Below are positions 36,079-45,278 of a stretch of 64,000 nucleotides of DNA, in pieces. The notes below the pieces were generated by a model, which worked only from the letters and a program-made list of their open reading frames with translations, had not been told where the DNA came from and did no database searches. This stretch comes from an uncultured Flavobacteriaceae bacterium (GTDB taxonomy: Bacteria > Bacteroidota > Bacteroidia > Flavobacteriales > Flavobacteriaceae). How positions within the stretch are numbered: the first letter of the stretch is position 1; every line of letters starts with the position of its first letter. Made by a program: the position numbers and the translations under genes. The stretch is from contig CANLQD010000004.1 of NCBI GenBank assembly GCA_947493175.1, forward strand, positions 527,007 through 591,006, read 5' to 3'.

Positions 36079-37293
36079 ATGACCAAAACCATCTTACATA
36101 TTGATTTGGATACGTTTTATGTATCGGTAGAACGACTTCTTCATAGTGAACTGGGTACCAAACCTTTGTTAGTAGGCGGCACAGGAGATCGTGGGGTCGT
36201 AGCGGCTTGTAGCTACGAAACCCGTGGCTTCGGAGTGCATTCGGGTATGCCCATGAAAATGGCAAAAGAGCTTTGTCCCGAGGCAATGGTTATTCGGGGC
36301 AATGCGGGCACTTACAGTCGATACTCAGATATGGTCACGGATATTATTAAAGAGAAAGTACCCCTTTTTGAGAAATCCAGTATTGATGAGTTCTATGCCG
36401 ATCTTTCAGGTATGGACCGTTTCTTCGGGGTATATAAATATGCAACCGAGTTACGACAAAAGGTGATTGATGAGACCGGACTGCCTATTTCGTTCGGGTT
36501 ATCGATCAACAAAGTAGTTTCAAAAGTAGCTACCAATGAAGCAAAGCCCAACAATCAGTTAAAAATCGATCAGGGGTTCGAGAAGCCTTTCTTGGCACCT
36601 CTCTCTATAAAAAAGATTCCCATGGTAGGCGATAAGACCTATCAAACCCTTCGCAATCTGGGGTTGCGACAGGTGCGTACCGTTCAAGAAATGCCCATAG
36701 ATGTGATGCAGCGTGTTCTCGGTGCCAATGGGGCGGTTATTTGGAAACGCGCCAATGGAATGGACGATACCCCCGTGGTTCCCTTTTGTGAGCGAAAGTC
36801 AATTTCAACCGAACGTACTTTTGACCGTGATACCATCGATGTGCATCGCTTAAAAGGGGTGTTGATTGCCATGACCGAGAACTTGGCCTACCAATTGCGA
36901 AGGGGCGAAAAGTTAACGGCCTGTATCACGGTAAAAATTCGGTATTCCGATTTTAATACCTATTCCAAGCAAATACGTATTCCTTATACCAGTGCAGATC
37001 ATATTTTGATTCCTAAAATCCTAGGGGTGTTCAAAAACCTATATAATCGACGGTTATTGGTGCGGTTGGTTGGCATTCGTTTTAGTCATCTGGTCAGTGG
37101 TAACTACCAGATCAATCTGTTCGATGATACCGAGGAAATACTGAACCTGTATCATGCCATGGACACCATTCGGGAGCGTTATGGCGACAAAAGTGTTATT
37201 CGCGCTTCGGGCCTTGGTGCAAAGACCATTGGCCGAATGCATAACCCGTTCAACGGCTTGCCACCGGTGGTATTGGCGCATCGAAAACAGTAG
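36079..37293 (+). CDS. dinB: Y-family DNA polymerase IV
   Basis: 404 residues from ATG 36079 (MTKTILHIDLDTFYVSVER); the longer frame from 36037 lacks family sequence. Catalytic acidic residues are in HIDLDTF and SSIDEFYADLSG; GRGFGVHSGMP-like TRGFGVHSGMP and SINKVVSKVATNEAKPN are family hallmarks; a little-finger domain follows, with QINLFDD near the end. It performs error-prone lesion bypass. It is paired with a short DnaE-like polymerase downstream and has two operator-like boxes just upstream, so damage induction is likely. Confidence 0.95.
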   Translation: MTKTILHIDLDTFYVSVERLLHSELGTKPLLVGGTGDRGVVAACSYETRGFGVHSGMPMKMAKELCPEAMVIRGNAGTYSRYSDMVTDIIKEKVPLFEKSSIDEFYADLSGMDRFFGVYKYATELRQKVIDETGLPISFGLSINKVVSKVATNEAKPNNQLKIDQGFEKPFLAPLSIKKIPMVGDKTYQTLRNLGLRQVRTVQEMPIDVMQRVLGANGAVIWKRANGMDDTPVVPFCERKSISTERTFDRDTIDVHRLKGVLIAMTENLAYQLRRGEKLTACITVKIRYSDFNTYSKQIRIPYTSADHILIPKILGVFKNLYNRRLLVRLVGIRFSHLVSGNYQINLFDDTEEILNLYHAMDTIRERYGDKSVIRASGLGAKTIGRMHNPFNGLPPVVLAHRKQ

Positions 37294-37313
37294 GCAGTGG
37301 CAGTTGGCGGGAA

Positions 37314-37340
37314 AGGTTGAAGGTTCAAGGTTCAAGGTTG
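37314..37340. repeat. 7-bp tandem repeat (AGGTTCA)n
   Basis: Four copies of a 7-mer with one-base variants (AGGTTGA, AGGTTCA, AGGTTCA, AGGTTG) just after dinB. Slippage-type tract of a kind common between flavobacterial genes. Confidence 0.7.
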
Positions 37341-37390
37341 TTTTTTGAATTTGAGTCTGCATTTGAACTTGACACTTGCACTTTAAAAGT

Positions 37391-37424
37391 CTAACATCTA
37401 AAATCTAACGTCTACTATCTACCT
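37391..37424. repeat. degenerate 7-bp tandem repeat abutting the dnaE-like gene
   Basis: CTAACAT, CTAAAAT, CTAACGT, CTACTAT, CTACC: nearly five units of a 7-mer. The last units run into the conserved 5' end of the DnaE-like gene, where an ATG would be expected. Confidence 0.7.
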
Positions 37425-40400
37425 GAACTGTCACACATATTACAGCCTTCGTTACGGTACCTTTTCGGAGCTGGAATTGCTGCAATTGGCACAAGAGAAC
37501 CAAGTGACCCAGTTGGTATTGACCGATATCAATAATACATCGGCCTGTTTGAATTTTGTGCGAAAGGCCCCCGAATTCAATATCAAACCCTTATTGGGCA
37601 TCGATTTTAGGAACGGGGTCGATTCTTGCTATATAGGAATTGCGAAGAACAACGAAGGTTATTTGGAATTGAACAATTTTCTGTCGGAACACCTGCATCT
37701 AGAAAAAGACTTTCCGTCTATTGCTCCCCCGTTCCAAAATGCTTTTATCATTTATCCCTTTGAAAAAGTAGTGCTTCATGAACTAAATACATTTGAACCA
37801 CATGAATTCATAGGGGTGTCGGTCGCTGACCTACGACGGTTGCGATTTTCAAGGCTTATCAATTTCACTGATAAGTTGGTAGTACAGCAGCCGGTAACAT
37901 TTCGAAACAAACGTGACTTCAACGCCCATCGTTTGCTACGGGCCATCGATAATAACGTGCTCCTAAGTAAGCTGCCCTCAGCTGAGCAGGCTAGCGAGGG
38001 GGAGAAAATGTTTCCTGTTAAAAACCTTGCTGCCGTCTTCGCCGAGCATTCCTTTATTTTGGAAAACACCGAACGATTGATGAATGCCTGCACTATCGAA
38101 TTCGATTTTTCGCAAGGGCGACAGCCACAAAATCTAAAGACCTATACCGAAAGTAAAGAAGAAGATGCGACACTGCTCGAAAAACTTTGCGGAGAAGGCT
38201 TGCCTTACCGGTATCCCGAGCAGGAATGTGCGGTGAGGGCACGTTTGGCCAAAGAATTGGAACTCATTAAAAAAATGGGTTTTGTTTCTTACTTTCTAAT
38301 CAATTGGGATATCGTTTCCGAAGCGAGGAGAAGGGGGTTCTTTTATGTGGGTCGTGGAAGTGGTGCTAATAGTATCGTAGCTTATTTGCTGCGTATTACC
38401 GATGTGGATCCGATGGAACTCGATCTCTATTTCGAAAGGTTCATTAATTTATACAGGGCCAATCCGCCTGATTTTGATATCGATTTTTCACATCGCGATC
38501 GCCCGATCATGACCGAGTATATCTTTAAACGTTTTCAGCATGTGGCCTTATTGGGAACGTATGTGACATTTAAATGGAAAGGAATGGTACGCGAGTTGGG
38601 AAAAGTATTCGGACTCCCCAAAGATGAAATCGATATACTTTCCGATGGTCGGTTCGAGGCATCCCGTTTGGATGAGGTCTCTTCCTTAGTAGTCAAGTAC
38701 ACGCGATTATTGGAAGGTATGCCGAATTATTTGAGTATTCATGCCGGAGGGATCCTTATCAGTGAAAGACCTTTACACTGGTTTTCGGCGACCCATTTGC
38801 CGCCCAAAGGCTTCCCGACCACCCAGTTCGATATGGTCATTGCCGAAGATGTAGGACTGTATAAGTTCGATATTTTAGGACAACGGGGATTGGCCAAAAT
38901 CAGGGAAACTATGGAAATTTTACAGCGTGACCGACCTGAAGAATTTGCAAAGCTCGATATACACGATGTAAAGGGTTTTAAACGGGACGTCAAAATAAAT
39001 AACCTGATCAAGACCGCGCAATGTATGGGTTGCTTTTATGTAGAATCCCCGGCCATGCGTATGTTATTAAAGAAATTGGAAGTCGATAACTATTTGGGCC
39101 TTGTAGCGGCCAGTTCGATCATACGCCCCGGAGTTGCCAAGAGCGGTATGATGCGGGAATATATTTTACGGCATAGGGATAAGGGCAGGGCCAAGGAGAA
39201 GGCCCATCCCATCATGCTCGATATTATGCCAGATACCTATGGGGTCATGGTCTACCAAGAAGATGTCATCAAGGTGGCCCACCATTTTGCCGACCTTACC
39301 TTGGGGGAGGCCGATGTCTTACGTCGCGGTATGAGCGGCAAGTTCCGTTCCCGTGAAGAGTTCCAAAAAGTGAAGCAAAAGTTTATAGAGAATTGCCGTA
39401 AAAAAGGATATGCCGATGCATTGATTTTTGAGATATGGAATCAAGTTGCCAGTTTCGCAGGCTATGCCTTTGCTAAAGGGCATTCGGCCTCCTACGCGGT
39501 AGAGAGCTACCAGACACTGTTTTTACGGGCCTATTATCCATTGGAATATATGGTAGCAGTGCTGAACAACGGAGGGGGCTTTTACCGTTCTGAATTCTAT
39601 ATACACGAAGCTAGGATGCTGGGGGCGAAGATACACCCGCCCTGTATCAATCATAGTTTTGCCTCAAACCGCATTTATGGGAAACAATTGTACCTGGGTT
39701 TCGGATATCTCAAGGAACTGGAATCACGTGTCATGGAGCGTATCCTTAAGGAGCGCGAGCAATATGGGAGCTTTCTCTCATTGGAAGATTTTCTGGATCG
39801 GGTCTTGATATCCATAGAACAAGTAAGCATACTGATCCGTATCGATGCCTTTCGCTTTACCTGTACGAACAAACACGAGTTGCTTTGGAAGGCTCATTTG
39901 TTTTTGGGAAAAAGCGTTCAGATCGATCATCCGAAGCTATTTGCGCCAAAACATCAAGATTTTCAGATTCCGAAGCTTCATACTACCGACCTTGAAATGG
40001 CTTTTACGCAATTGGAGCTATTGGGCTTCTGTTTGTGCAGTCCGTTTGAGCTCTTGCAAGAACCTCCGCATAACACCAATGGAAGTAAGGATTTGGAGCG
40101 ATATCTAAATAAGCATATTGATATTTATGGCTATCTGGTCACGGTCAAGAATACCAAGACCCACAACGGTAAAAAGATGCACTTTGCAACCTTGGTTGAT
40201 CAACAGGGCGAGGTTTTCGATACAGTGCTTTTTCCTCCTGTAGCCGCAAAATACTTTTTTAGGGGCAAGGGAATATATCGTTTCTATGGAAAGGTCGTTA
40301 GCGAATTCGGTTTTCTAAGTATCGAAGTGGTCAAGATGCGTAAGGAAGACTATGTAGTAGACCCTCGCTATGCCGATATGAAGACTGCCAATCGAACCTT

Positions 40401-40425
40401 GTTTTTGAAAAGAGGTCAAGAATAG
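37417..40425 (+). CDS. error-prone DnaE-type DNA polymerase III α subunit, start codon unclear
   Basis: About 1002 residues. Conserved N-terminal PHP sequence YLNCHTYYSLRYGT begins at 37420, yet no ATG, GTG or TTG precedes it in frame after the stop at 37399. The codon at the expected start is ATC (37417); CTG follows at 37423; the next TTG (37477) would cut into the PHP domain. The polymerase core is intact: YVGRGSGANSIVAYLL and catalytic PDFDIDF. An OB-type domain (YGYLVTVKNTKTHNGK) is near the end. It is shorter than the replicative DnaE at 51524 and follows dinB by ~120 bases, so it is the lesion-bypass paralogue. Confidence 0.88.
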   Translation: MYLNCHTYYSLRYGTFSELELLQLAQENQVTQLVLTDINNTSACLNFVRKAPEFNIKPLLGIDFRNGVDSCYIGIAKNNEGYLELNNFLSEHLHLEKDFPSIAPPFQNAFIIYPFEKVVLHELNTFEPHEFIGVSVADLRRLRFSRLINFTDKLVVQQPVTFRNKRDFNAHRLLRAIDNNVLLSKLPSAEQASEGEKMFPVKNLAAVFAEHSFILENTERLMNACTIEFDFSQGRQPQNLKTYTESKEEDATLLEKLCGEGLPYRYPEQECAVRARLAKELELIKKMGFVSYFLINWDIVSEARRRGFFYVGRGSGANSIVAYLLRITDVDPMELDLYFERFINLYRANPPDFDIDFSHRDRPIMTEYIFKRFQHVALLGTYVTFKWKGMVRELGKVFGLPKDEIDILSDGRFEASRLDEVSSLVVKYTRLLEGMPNYLSIHAGGILISERPLHWFSATHLPPKGFPTTQFDMVIAEDVGLYKFDILGQRGLAKIRETMEILQRDRPEEFAKLDIHDVKGFKRDVKINNLIKTAQCMGCFYVESPAMRMLLKKLEVDNYLGLVAASSIIRPGVAKSGMMREYILRHRDKGRAKEKAHPIMLDIMPDTYGVMVYQEDVIKVAHHFADLTLGEADVLRRGMSGKFRSREEFQKVKQKFIENCRKKGYADALIFEIWNQVASFAGYAFAKGHSASYAVESYQTLFLRAYYPLEYMVAVLNNGGGFYRSEFYIHEARMLGAKIHPPCINHSFASNRIYGKQLYLGFGYLKELESRVMERILKEREQYGSFLSLEDFLDRVLISIEQVSILIRIDAFRFTCTNKHELLWKAHLFLGKSVQIDHPKLFAPKHQDFQIPKLHTTDLEMAFTQLELLGFCLCSPFELLQEPPHNTNGSKDLERYLNKHIDIYGYLVTVKNTKTHNGKKMHFATLVDQQGEVFDTVLFPPVAAKYFFRGKGIYRFYGKVVSEFGFLSIEVVKMRKEDYVVDPRYADMKTANRTLFLKRGQE

Positions 40426-40473
40426 TCGAATTACAACACCATTATACCATTGAACTTGTCCTGAGCTTTTGTT

Positions 40474-40497
40474 GGGAACCGAGATTTTCGGCTTCCC
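40474..40497. terminator. hairpin between the DnaE-like and BLUF genes
   Basis: GGGAACCGA pairs with TCGGCTTCCC (one bulged base). There is no clear T-run on either side, so its function as a terminator is uncertain. Confidence 0.3.
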
Positions 40498-40691
40498 GCC
40501 CGTACTGTTTGGGCGTGTTGTGGTTTAAGGAAGGCTTTTTTGAGTAACATAGCCTTGGCCGGGGTTCGGGAAAAGGTAAAATTAGGGTGCCAAATGTGAA
40601 AATCACGGATAAAAGAAAAACTCCATTCGAGCTCATTATGTTTAACATGAAATCAGTATCTTTAAACGAAACAGCATAACAGCCACCAAAC

Positions 40692-41132
40692 ATGTTTAAC
40701 TTGGTATATAGGTCCAAGGCCAATCCGGTTTTTAACCAGTCCCAAATACTGGAGATGCTCGAGAGTGCTAGGAATTCGAACAAAGAGAAAGGGATCACTG
40801 GCTGTTTATTATATTATCAAGGGGAGTTTATACAGTACTTGGAAGGAAACCAAATTAGGGTACTGCAGCTCTTCGACAAAATCAAGGAAGATTCCCGCCA
40901 CTCTGATGTGCAAGTGCTCTCTCACGGTCATATCGAATTTCGGGAGTTTGATAAGTGGGAGATGGCCTATGAAAATTTTCTGGGAACCAATCATCAGTTG
41001 CAATACCTTATATTGCTGTTAAGCTCCTATATGGATAATCCTCAAAAAGCAATGAGTCTTAACCCGACCTCCAATAGTTTTTGGAACGCCGTCTCCAAAT
41101 TGCTAAAGGCAAAGTCAACGCAGAGTTACTAA
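40692..41132 (+). CDS. BLUF-domain blue-light photoreceptor
   Basis: 146 residues. The BLUF fold (~1-95) carries the flavin-pocket residues Tyr6 (LVYRS), Asn30 (NSNKEKGITGCLLYY) and Gln48 (FIQYLEG), all needed for the photocycle. A short helical C-terminal extension follows and no enzymatic output domain, so it is a 'short BLUF' protein that signals by protein contact. It is located after the lesion-bypass polymerase genes on the same strand, with ~270 bases between; joint regulation is possible but not shown. Confidence 0.93.
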   Translation: MFNLVYRSKANPVFNQSQILEMLESARNSNKEKGITGCLLYYQGEFIQYLEGNQIRVLQLFDKIKEDSRHSDVQVLSHGHIEFREFDKWEMAYENFLGTNHQLQYLILLLSSYMDNPQKAMSLNPTSNSFWNAVSKLLKAKSTQSY

Positions 41133-41945
41133 CGCGACCCATCGCTTATTCCCATGTGTTTGGGGGAAATTTCACTTTTTCCTATTTCGTCAAAAATGGA
41201 GCTATGATGCGAAACTTGCTACCCATACCGATTACGGTATTCTTTTGGTGCTGTTTTGGCGATGATGGATGTAAAACAAGCAATGGTCTGTGCCTAAAAA
41301 CCGACTCTATGGTACTACCGGATTTGTTCATTGAACCAAGCAAGAATGGACAAAGTCTAATCGAGAACGGCACCTATGGGCTTCGGAGATTCCCATCGAA
41401 CAAAATGGTTCGATTAGTATCGGAATCGTGTTTTAGGATATTGTACCCGTAACAAATCTAACTTTGGTAAATGTCATCGTTAATGAAGGTGGTTATCAAC
41501 TCTTTCTTGATCTAAACACTTCGGAACGGGATACCCCCTATAAATCCCTATACAGGACCTTATTTTAGGTTATAACAGATTACACATAATAGAGAGGTAA
41601 AAACAGTAGAGGATTTTAAGAAGGGTACGGTTGTTAAATTGGTCGCTTTCGCTTGGGACGAAACTAAAAAGAGTCCCAACATTATTGTTGAGACTCCTTT
41701 ACGAGAACACTATATGAAAATGAAAAAATTTAACGCTTTGTTTTAATTACACTGTAAACTTACGTCGCGGGTCTCGTTTTGAGAAATAAATGATGTGAAG
41801 TCTACAAATACTGTGGTGTGTAACTCGTTTTTTGATGGCTTCGGTACTTTTTTTATTTAATTTTTATGGAAATATGTTCAGGCATGATACTTGAGGTAAA
41901 AAAAATGCGTTATACTACTAGTAGAGACACCAGTACTAAATTTAA
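41133..41945. pseudogene. 813-bp region with remnants of a decayed gene
   Basis: No intact gene. Plus-strand segments that look coding but are broken by stops: WASEIPIEQNGSISIGIVF (ending about 41430), TNLTLVNVIVNEGGYQLFLD (from about 41450) and EDFKKGTVVKLVAFAWDE (about 41610-41660, open to a stop near 41746). A hairpin GAGTC.CAACA/TGTTG.GACTC lies at 41671-41696. These could be parts of one degenerated gene. I do not recognise the family; from about 41750 the sequence is AT-rich and non-coding. Confidence 0.3.
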
Positions 41946-42326
41946 ATGAAACGAATAGCCACCTTATTCTTTGTAACCTTATTCATCATTGCCTGTTCCA
42001 AAGACAACGATGATGTTGTAAATGTCGAGTTAGAGGGGCAATGGGAATTGACCGATGTGACCTGCTTCTGTTTTTTCGGGGAAAATCCCAATTTTGAGGC
42101 CCATAAGATCCGTTTTGAAGGCAGTAGATTGGAGGTGACCAACACCGGGGAATACGAATTCTTGACCGATGCTGCCGGCACCTATTCTGTAGATGGAAAT
42201 CTGATTACGTTTTCGAACTCGGCACAATATCGATATGCAATAAACGATAATTTGTTAACACTTACATTTGTTGACGACCCCTTAATCTCAGATGACGAAA
42301 TCGTCCTTGAATACATCCGGGATTAG
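41946..42326 (+). CDS. small lipocalin-like lipoprotein
   Basis: 126 residues with lipobox FIIAC, then a single β-barrel-type domain: ELEGQWELTDV at the start, a TYSVDGNLITF strand pair, and LLTLTFVDD near the end. This is the lipocalin-like layout of many Bacteroidota lipoproteins (PF13648 style). Two cysteines (CFCFF) sit in an early loop. Function unknown; it ends convergent to the trehalase gene with seven bases between. Confidence 0.75.
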   Translation: MKRIATLFFVTLFIIACSKDNDDVVNVELEGQWELTDVTCFCFFGENPNFEAHKIRFEGSRLEVTNTGEYEFLTDAAGTYSVDGNLITFSNSAQYRYAINDNLLTLTFVDDPLISDDEIVLEYIRD

Positions 42327-42333
42327 CAAAAGA

Positions 42334-43932
42334 CTATTCTTTTCCCAGATAGGCTTTCAAAGCTAGGTACACCCCATTACTCCATCCGAAACCGTCTTGT
42401 ACAGGATATTCGCCGCCTCCGGCTTCGAGGGCCATATCTTCCACATTGTATTTTTCGACAAATTTTCCTGTGTTTTGATATATCTTTTCATTTAGGGTTA
42501 TCCACCGTTCCGCAATGGTTTTGGCAAGGTCGTGATGGCCATAGTTCTCGAGTCCTACTACGGTCACCCATTGCAAGGGTGCCCATCCATTGGGAGCATC
42601 CCATTGTTCTCCGGTATGGTTTAAGGTAGTTACGACTCCGCCCGGTCTAAGAAAATTTTCTTTCACATAGTTTGCAACTGCGTCGGCTTGGTTTTGATTG
42701 GTCATCCCAAAAAATAAGGGATACATCGTAGCCAACGATTTTACACCGGTCTTACGTTGTCGTACCCAATTGAAATCCTCATAAACCCCTTCTTTGGCGT
42801 TCCAACAATAGGTGTCAAGAAAATCGGTACGGTTTGCCATTCTGCTCTTAAGAGCAGCTACATAGGCCGCATCGTCTGCATAACAGATGGTCAGTACTTC
42901 TTCAAGACCATATAGCAGGTCGTTCAAATCTACGGGAATGATATCGGTAGTTTCAATCGTTTCTATATGTTTTTGGTCGGCAAACCAACGCGAGGTATAA
43001 TCCCAACCCGATTCCGCCCCAGATCGCAGATCTCGAAACATTTTTTTTCCGCCTTCAACCTTTTTTATTTGTAAGAAGTCTTCCCGATACGATTCCTGTC
43101 GTGGGGTATCCCCAGCATCATAATAGCGGTTTACAATACCATTTGGAGTATTTACACAATGTTTGATAGGTGCCTTGGTGGCATGGTCGCCATCCATCCA
43201 GAATTCGTATTCGCGTCTTAAGGCCTCTTTGTATTTTTCATAGATAACATCGCCTTTGTGGGTTGCCAACAACTTCACCATTTGGGAGAAAAAAGGCGGT
43301 TGCGATCGAGTAATATAGTAGGTTCTATTGCCATTCGGAATGTGGCCAACGGTCTCAATGAGGTGGGCGAAGTTATCTAACATATCTTCAACCAACTGAA
43401 ATTCATTGCTCTCGACCAATCCGAGCATTGTGAAGTAACTGTCCCAATAGTACACCTCGCGAAAACGACCCCCTGGAACAATATAGGGCTTTGGTAATGC
43501 AATAAGGGAGCTACCGTCGTCAACTTCATCGGAGGCTCTCTTGAGAACAGGCCAAAGAGCGTTCACATGTTCCGCCGCGGAGCGGTCGGGGTCCGATTTA
43601 AAATCGGAAGAAATAGAAGGTGGAATCTCAAAATGTTCGGCTACAAAGGTTTTTAAATCAAAACCCTCTTCCTTTTTGACCTTGTCATACTTTACCCGTA
43701 TCTCTTCGTGCGGATATTTGGCGATGCAATCGACAAAGGTTTTGCTGTCGGGAAATATTTCCTGTAGTTGTACATCTATAAACAGATTTCCCAAAAGTAC
43801 ATCTGGGGTTTGTAAAGACTGTTTTTTCGAAGTAACGGACGGCTCCGATGTTTTTGGACTATCGATTTTCTTATCGGCTTCGGTTTTACAGGCCATGCAA
43901 AACACCAAAAAGAGGAATAGGGAGTATTTCAT
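42334..43932 (-). CDS. treA: trehalase, GH37, lipoprotein
   Basis: 532 residues with lipobox VFCMAC. Both trehalase signatures are present: PGGRFREVYYWDSY and QWDAPNGWAPLQW, along with the glycine-rich EAGGGEYPVQDGFGW near the end. It hydrolyses α,α-trehalose to glucose in the periplasm or at the cell surface. It is not in an operon; the palindromic repeat at 43979-43993 lies 47 bases upstream of the start and could be regulatory. Confidence 0.95.
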   Translation of the reverse strand: MKYSLFLFLVFCMACKTEADKKIDSPKTSEPSVTSKKQSLQTPDVLLGNLFIDVQLQEIFPDSKTFVDCIAKYPHEEIRVKYDKVKKEEGFDLKTFVAEHFEIPPSISSDFKSDPDRSAAEHVNALWPVLKRASDEVDDGSSLIALPKPYIVPGGRFREVYYWDSYFTMLGLVESNEFQLVEDMLDNFAHLIETVGHIPNGNRTYYITRSQPPFFSQMVKLLATHKGDVIYEKYKEALRREYEFWMDGDHATKAPIKHCVNTPNGIVNRYYDAGDTPRQESYREDFLQIKKVEGGKKMFRDLRSGAESGWDYTSRWFADQKHIETIETTDIIPVDLNDLLYGLEEVLTICYADDAAYVAALKSRMANRTDFLDTYCWNAKEGVYEDFNWVRQRKTGVKSLATMYPLFFGMTNQNQADAVANYVKENFLRPGGVVTTLNHTGEQWDAPNGWAPLQWVTVVGLENYGHHDLAKTIAERWITLNEKIYQNTGKFVEKYNVEDMALEAGGGEYPVQDGFGWSNGVYLALKAYLGKE

Positions 43933-43978
43933 AAAGCAGTTAAAGTCGGGTTAGACCTGACCAAAATATCACTTTTTG

Positions 43979-43993
43979 CTCGATAATCGAGAT
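43979..43993. repeat. palindromic repeat, copy 2
   Basis: CTCGATAATCGAGAT, identical over 15 bases to 21223-21237. Here it is in the trehalase upstream region. Confidence 0.6.
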
Positions 43994-44041
43994 CAAAATG
44001 TTTTTTCCTTTATTGTCTTTTGGACTTTCCCCAGGGGTAGT

Positions 44042-45220
44042 TTATTGAAATGCAGGGATTCCCGTAATATCTGCACCGGTAATCAATAAATGAATGTCAT
44101 GGGTGCCCTCGTAGGTGATAACACTTTCAAGGTTCATCATATGGCGCATAATACTGTATTCACCGGTAATCCCCATTCCGCCTAGCATTTGTCGTGCTTC
44201 CCTCGCAATTTTGATAGCCATCTCAACATTATTTCGTTTCGCCATTGATATTTGGGCGGTGGTAGCTTTGCCCTCATTCTTTAACTGCCCCAAACGAAAT
44301 GCCAGCAGTTGTGCCTTGGTAATCTCGGTAATCATTTCGGCCAGCTTTTTTTGTTGTAGCTGAAAAGCCGCTATCGGTTTTCCGAATTGTACCCGCTCTT
44401 TGGCATAGCGTAGTGCCGTATCATAACAATCCATAGCCGCTCCAATGGCACCCCAAGAAATTCCGTATCGTGCAGAATCCAAACAACCAAGTGGTGCGCC
44501 CAATCCGTTTTTGCCAGGTAACAGATTCTCTTTAGGCACTTTTACATTGTCGAATATCAGTTCTCCGGTGGCAGAGGCACGCAAAGACCATTTGTTGTGG
44601 GTTTCGGGAGTGGAAAAACCTTCCATACCACGTTCTACAACAAGGCCATGAATACGACCTTCCTCATTCTTCGCCCAGACGACCGCAATATCACAAAAGG
44701 GAGAATTCGATATCCAAAGCTTGGCACCGTTCAATAGGTAATGATCTCCCTTATCTTTGAAATTGGTGGTCATTCCCCCAGGATTCGAACCGTGGTCGGG
44801 CTCGGTCAATCCGAAAGAACCCATCCATTCCCCGGTAGCCAATTTGGGCAAATATTTTTTGCGTTGTTCCGGAGTGCCATACGTAAAAATCGGATACATT
44901 ACCAAAGAGGATTGTACCGAGGCCGTAGACCGAACACCACTATCACCCCGCTCAATCTCTTGCATAATTAGGCCATAACTGATTTGATCTAATCCGGCAC
45001 CGCCGTATTCTTCCGGAATATAAGGCCCGAATGCACCTATTTCTGCCAATCCTTTGATAATCTGTTTGGGGAATTCCGCTTTTTGGGCATATTCCTCGAT
45101 GATTGGAGATACATCGCGTTTTACCCATTGGCGGGCCGCATCACGTACCAAAAGATGCTCTTCCGAGAATAAATCATCGAGTGAATAATAATCGGGAGCT
45201 TCAAACAAATCAGGCTTCAT
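44042..45220 (-). CDS. gcdH: glutaryl-CoA dehydrogenase (acyl-CoA dehydrogenase family)
   Basis: 392 residues. FAD-dependent oxidative decarboxylation of glutaryl-CoA to crotonyl-CoA in lysine/tryptophan degradation. Acyl-CoA dehydrogenase signatures: FGLTEPDHGSNPGGM (flavin/substrate loop), WISNSPFCDIAVVWAK, RVQFGKPIAAFQLQQ, and TYEGTHDIHLL with the catalytic Glu. The length and the EGTHDIH motif with DSGVRST favour glutaryl-CoA over other acyl-CoA substrates. It stands alone. Confidence 0.88.
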   Translation of the reverse strand: MKPDLFEAPDYYSLDDLFSEEHLLVRDAARQWVKRDVSPIIEEYAQKAEFPKQIIKGLAEIGAFGPYIPEEYGGAGLDQISYGLIMQEIERGDSGVRSTASVQSSLVMYPIFTYGTPEQRKKYLPKLATGEWMGSFGLTEPDHGSNPGGMTTNFKDKGDHYLLNGAKLWISNSPFCDIAVVWAKNEEGRIHGLVVERGMEGFSTPETHNKWSLRASATGELIFDNVKVPKENLLPGKNGLGAPLGCLDSARYGISWGAIGAAMDCYDTALRYAKERVQFGKPIAAFQLQQKKLAEMITEITKAQLLAFRLGQLKNEGKATTAQISMAKRNNVEMAIKIAREARQMLGGMGITGEYSIMRHMMNLESVITYEGTHDIHLLITGADITGIPAFQ

Positions 45221-45278
45221 GGCAACAAATTTTTATCAAAGGTAAATAGAAAAAATATAACATTAGAGAAGCAAAAAG

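Noticed and set aside
41081..41452. 123-residue plus-strand open frame
   Set aside because: Begins inside the BLUF gene in another frame and runs through the decayed region; Cys-rich, no recognisable start or family.
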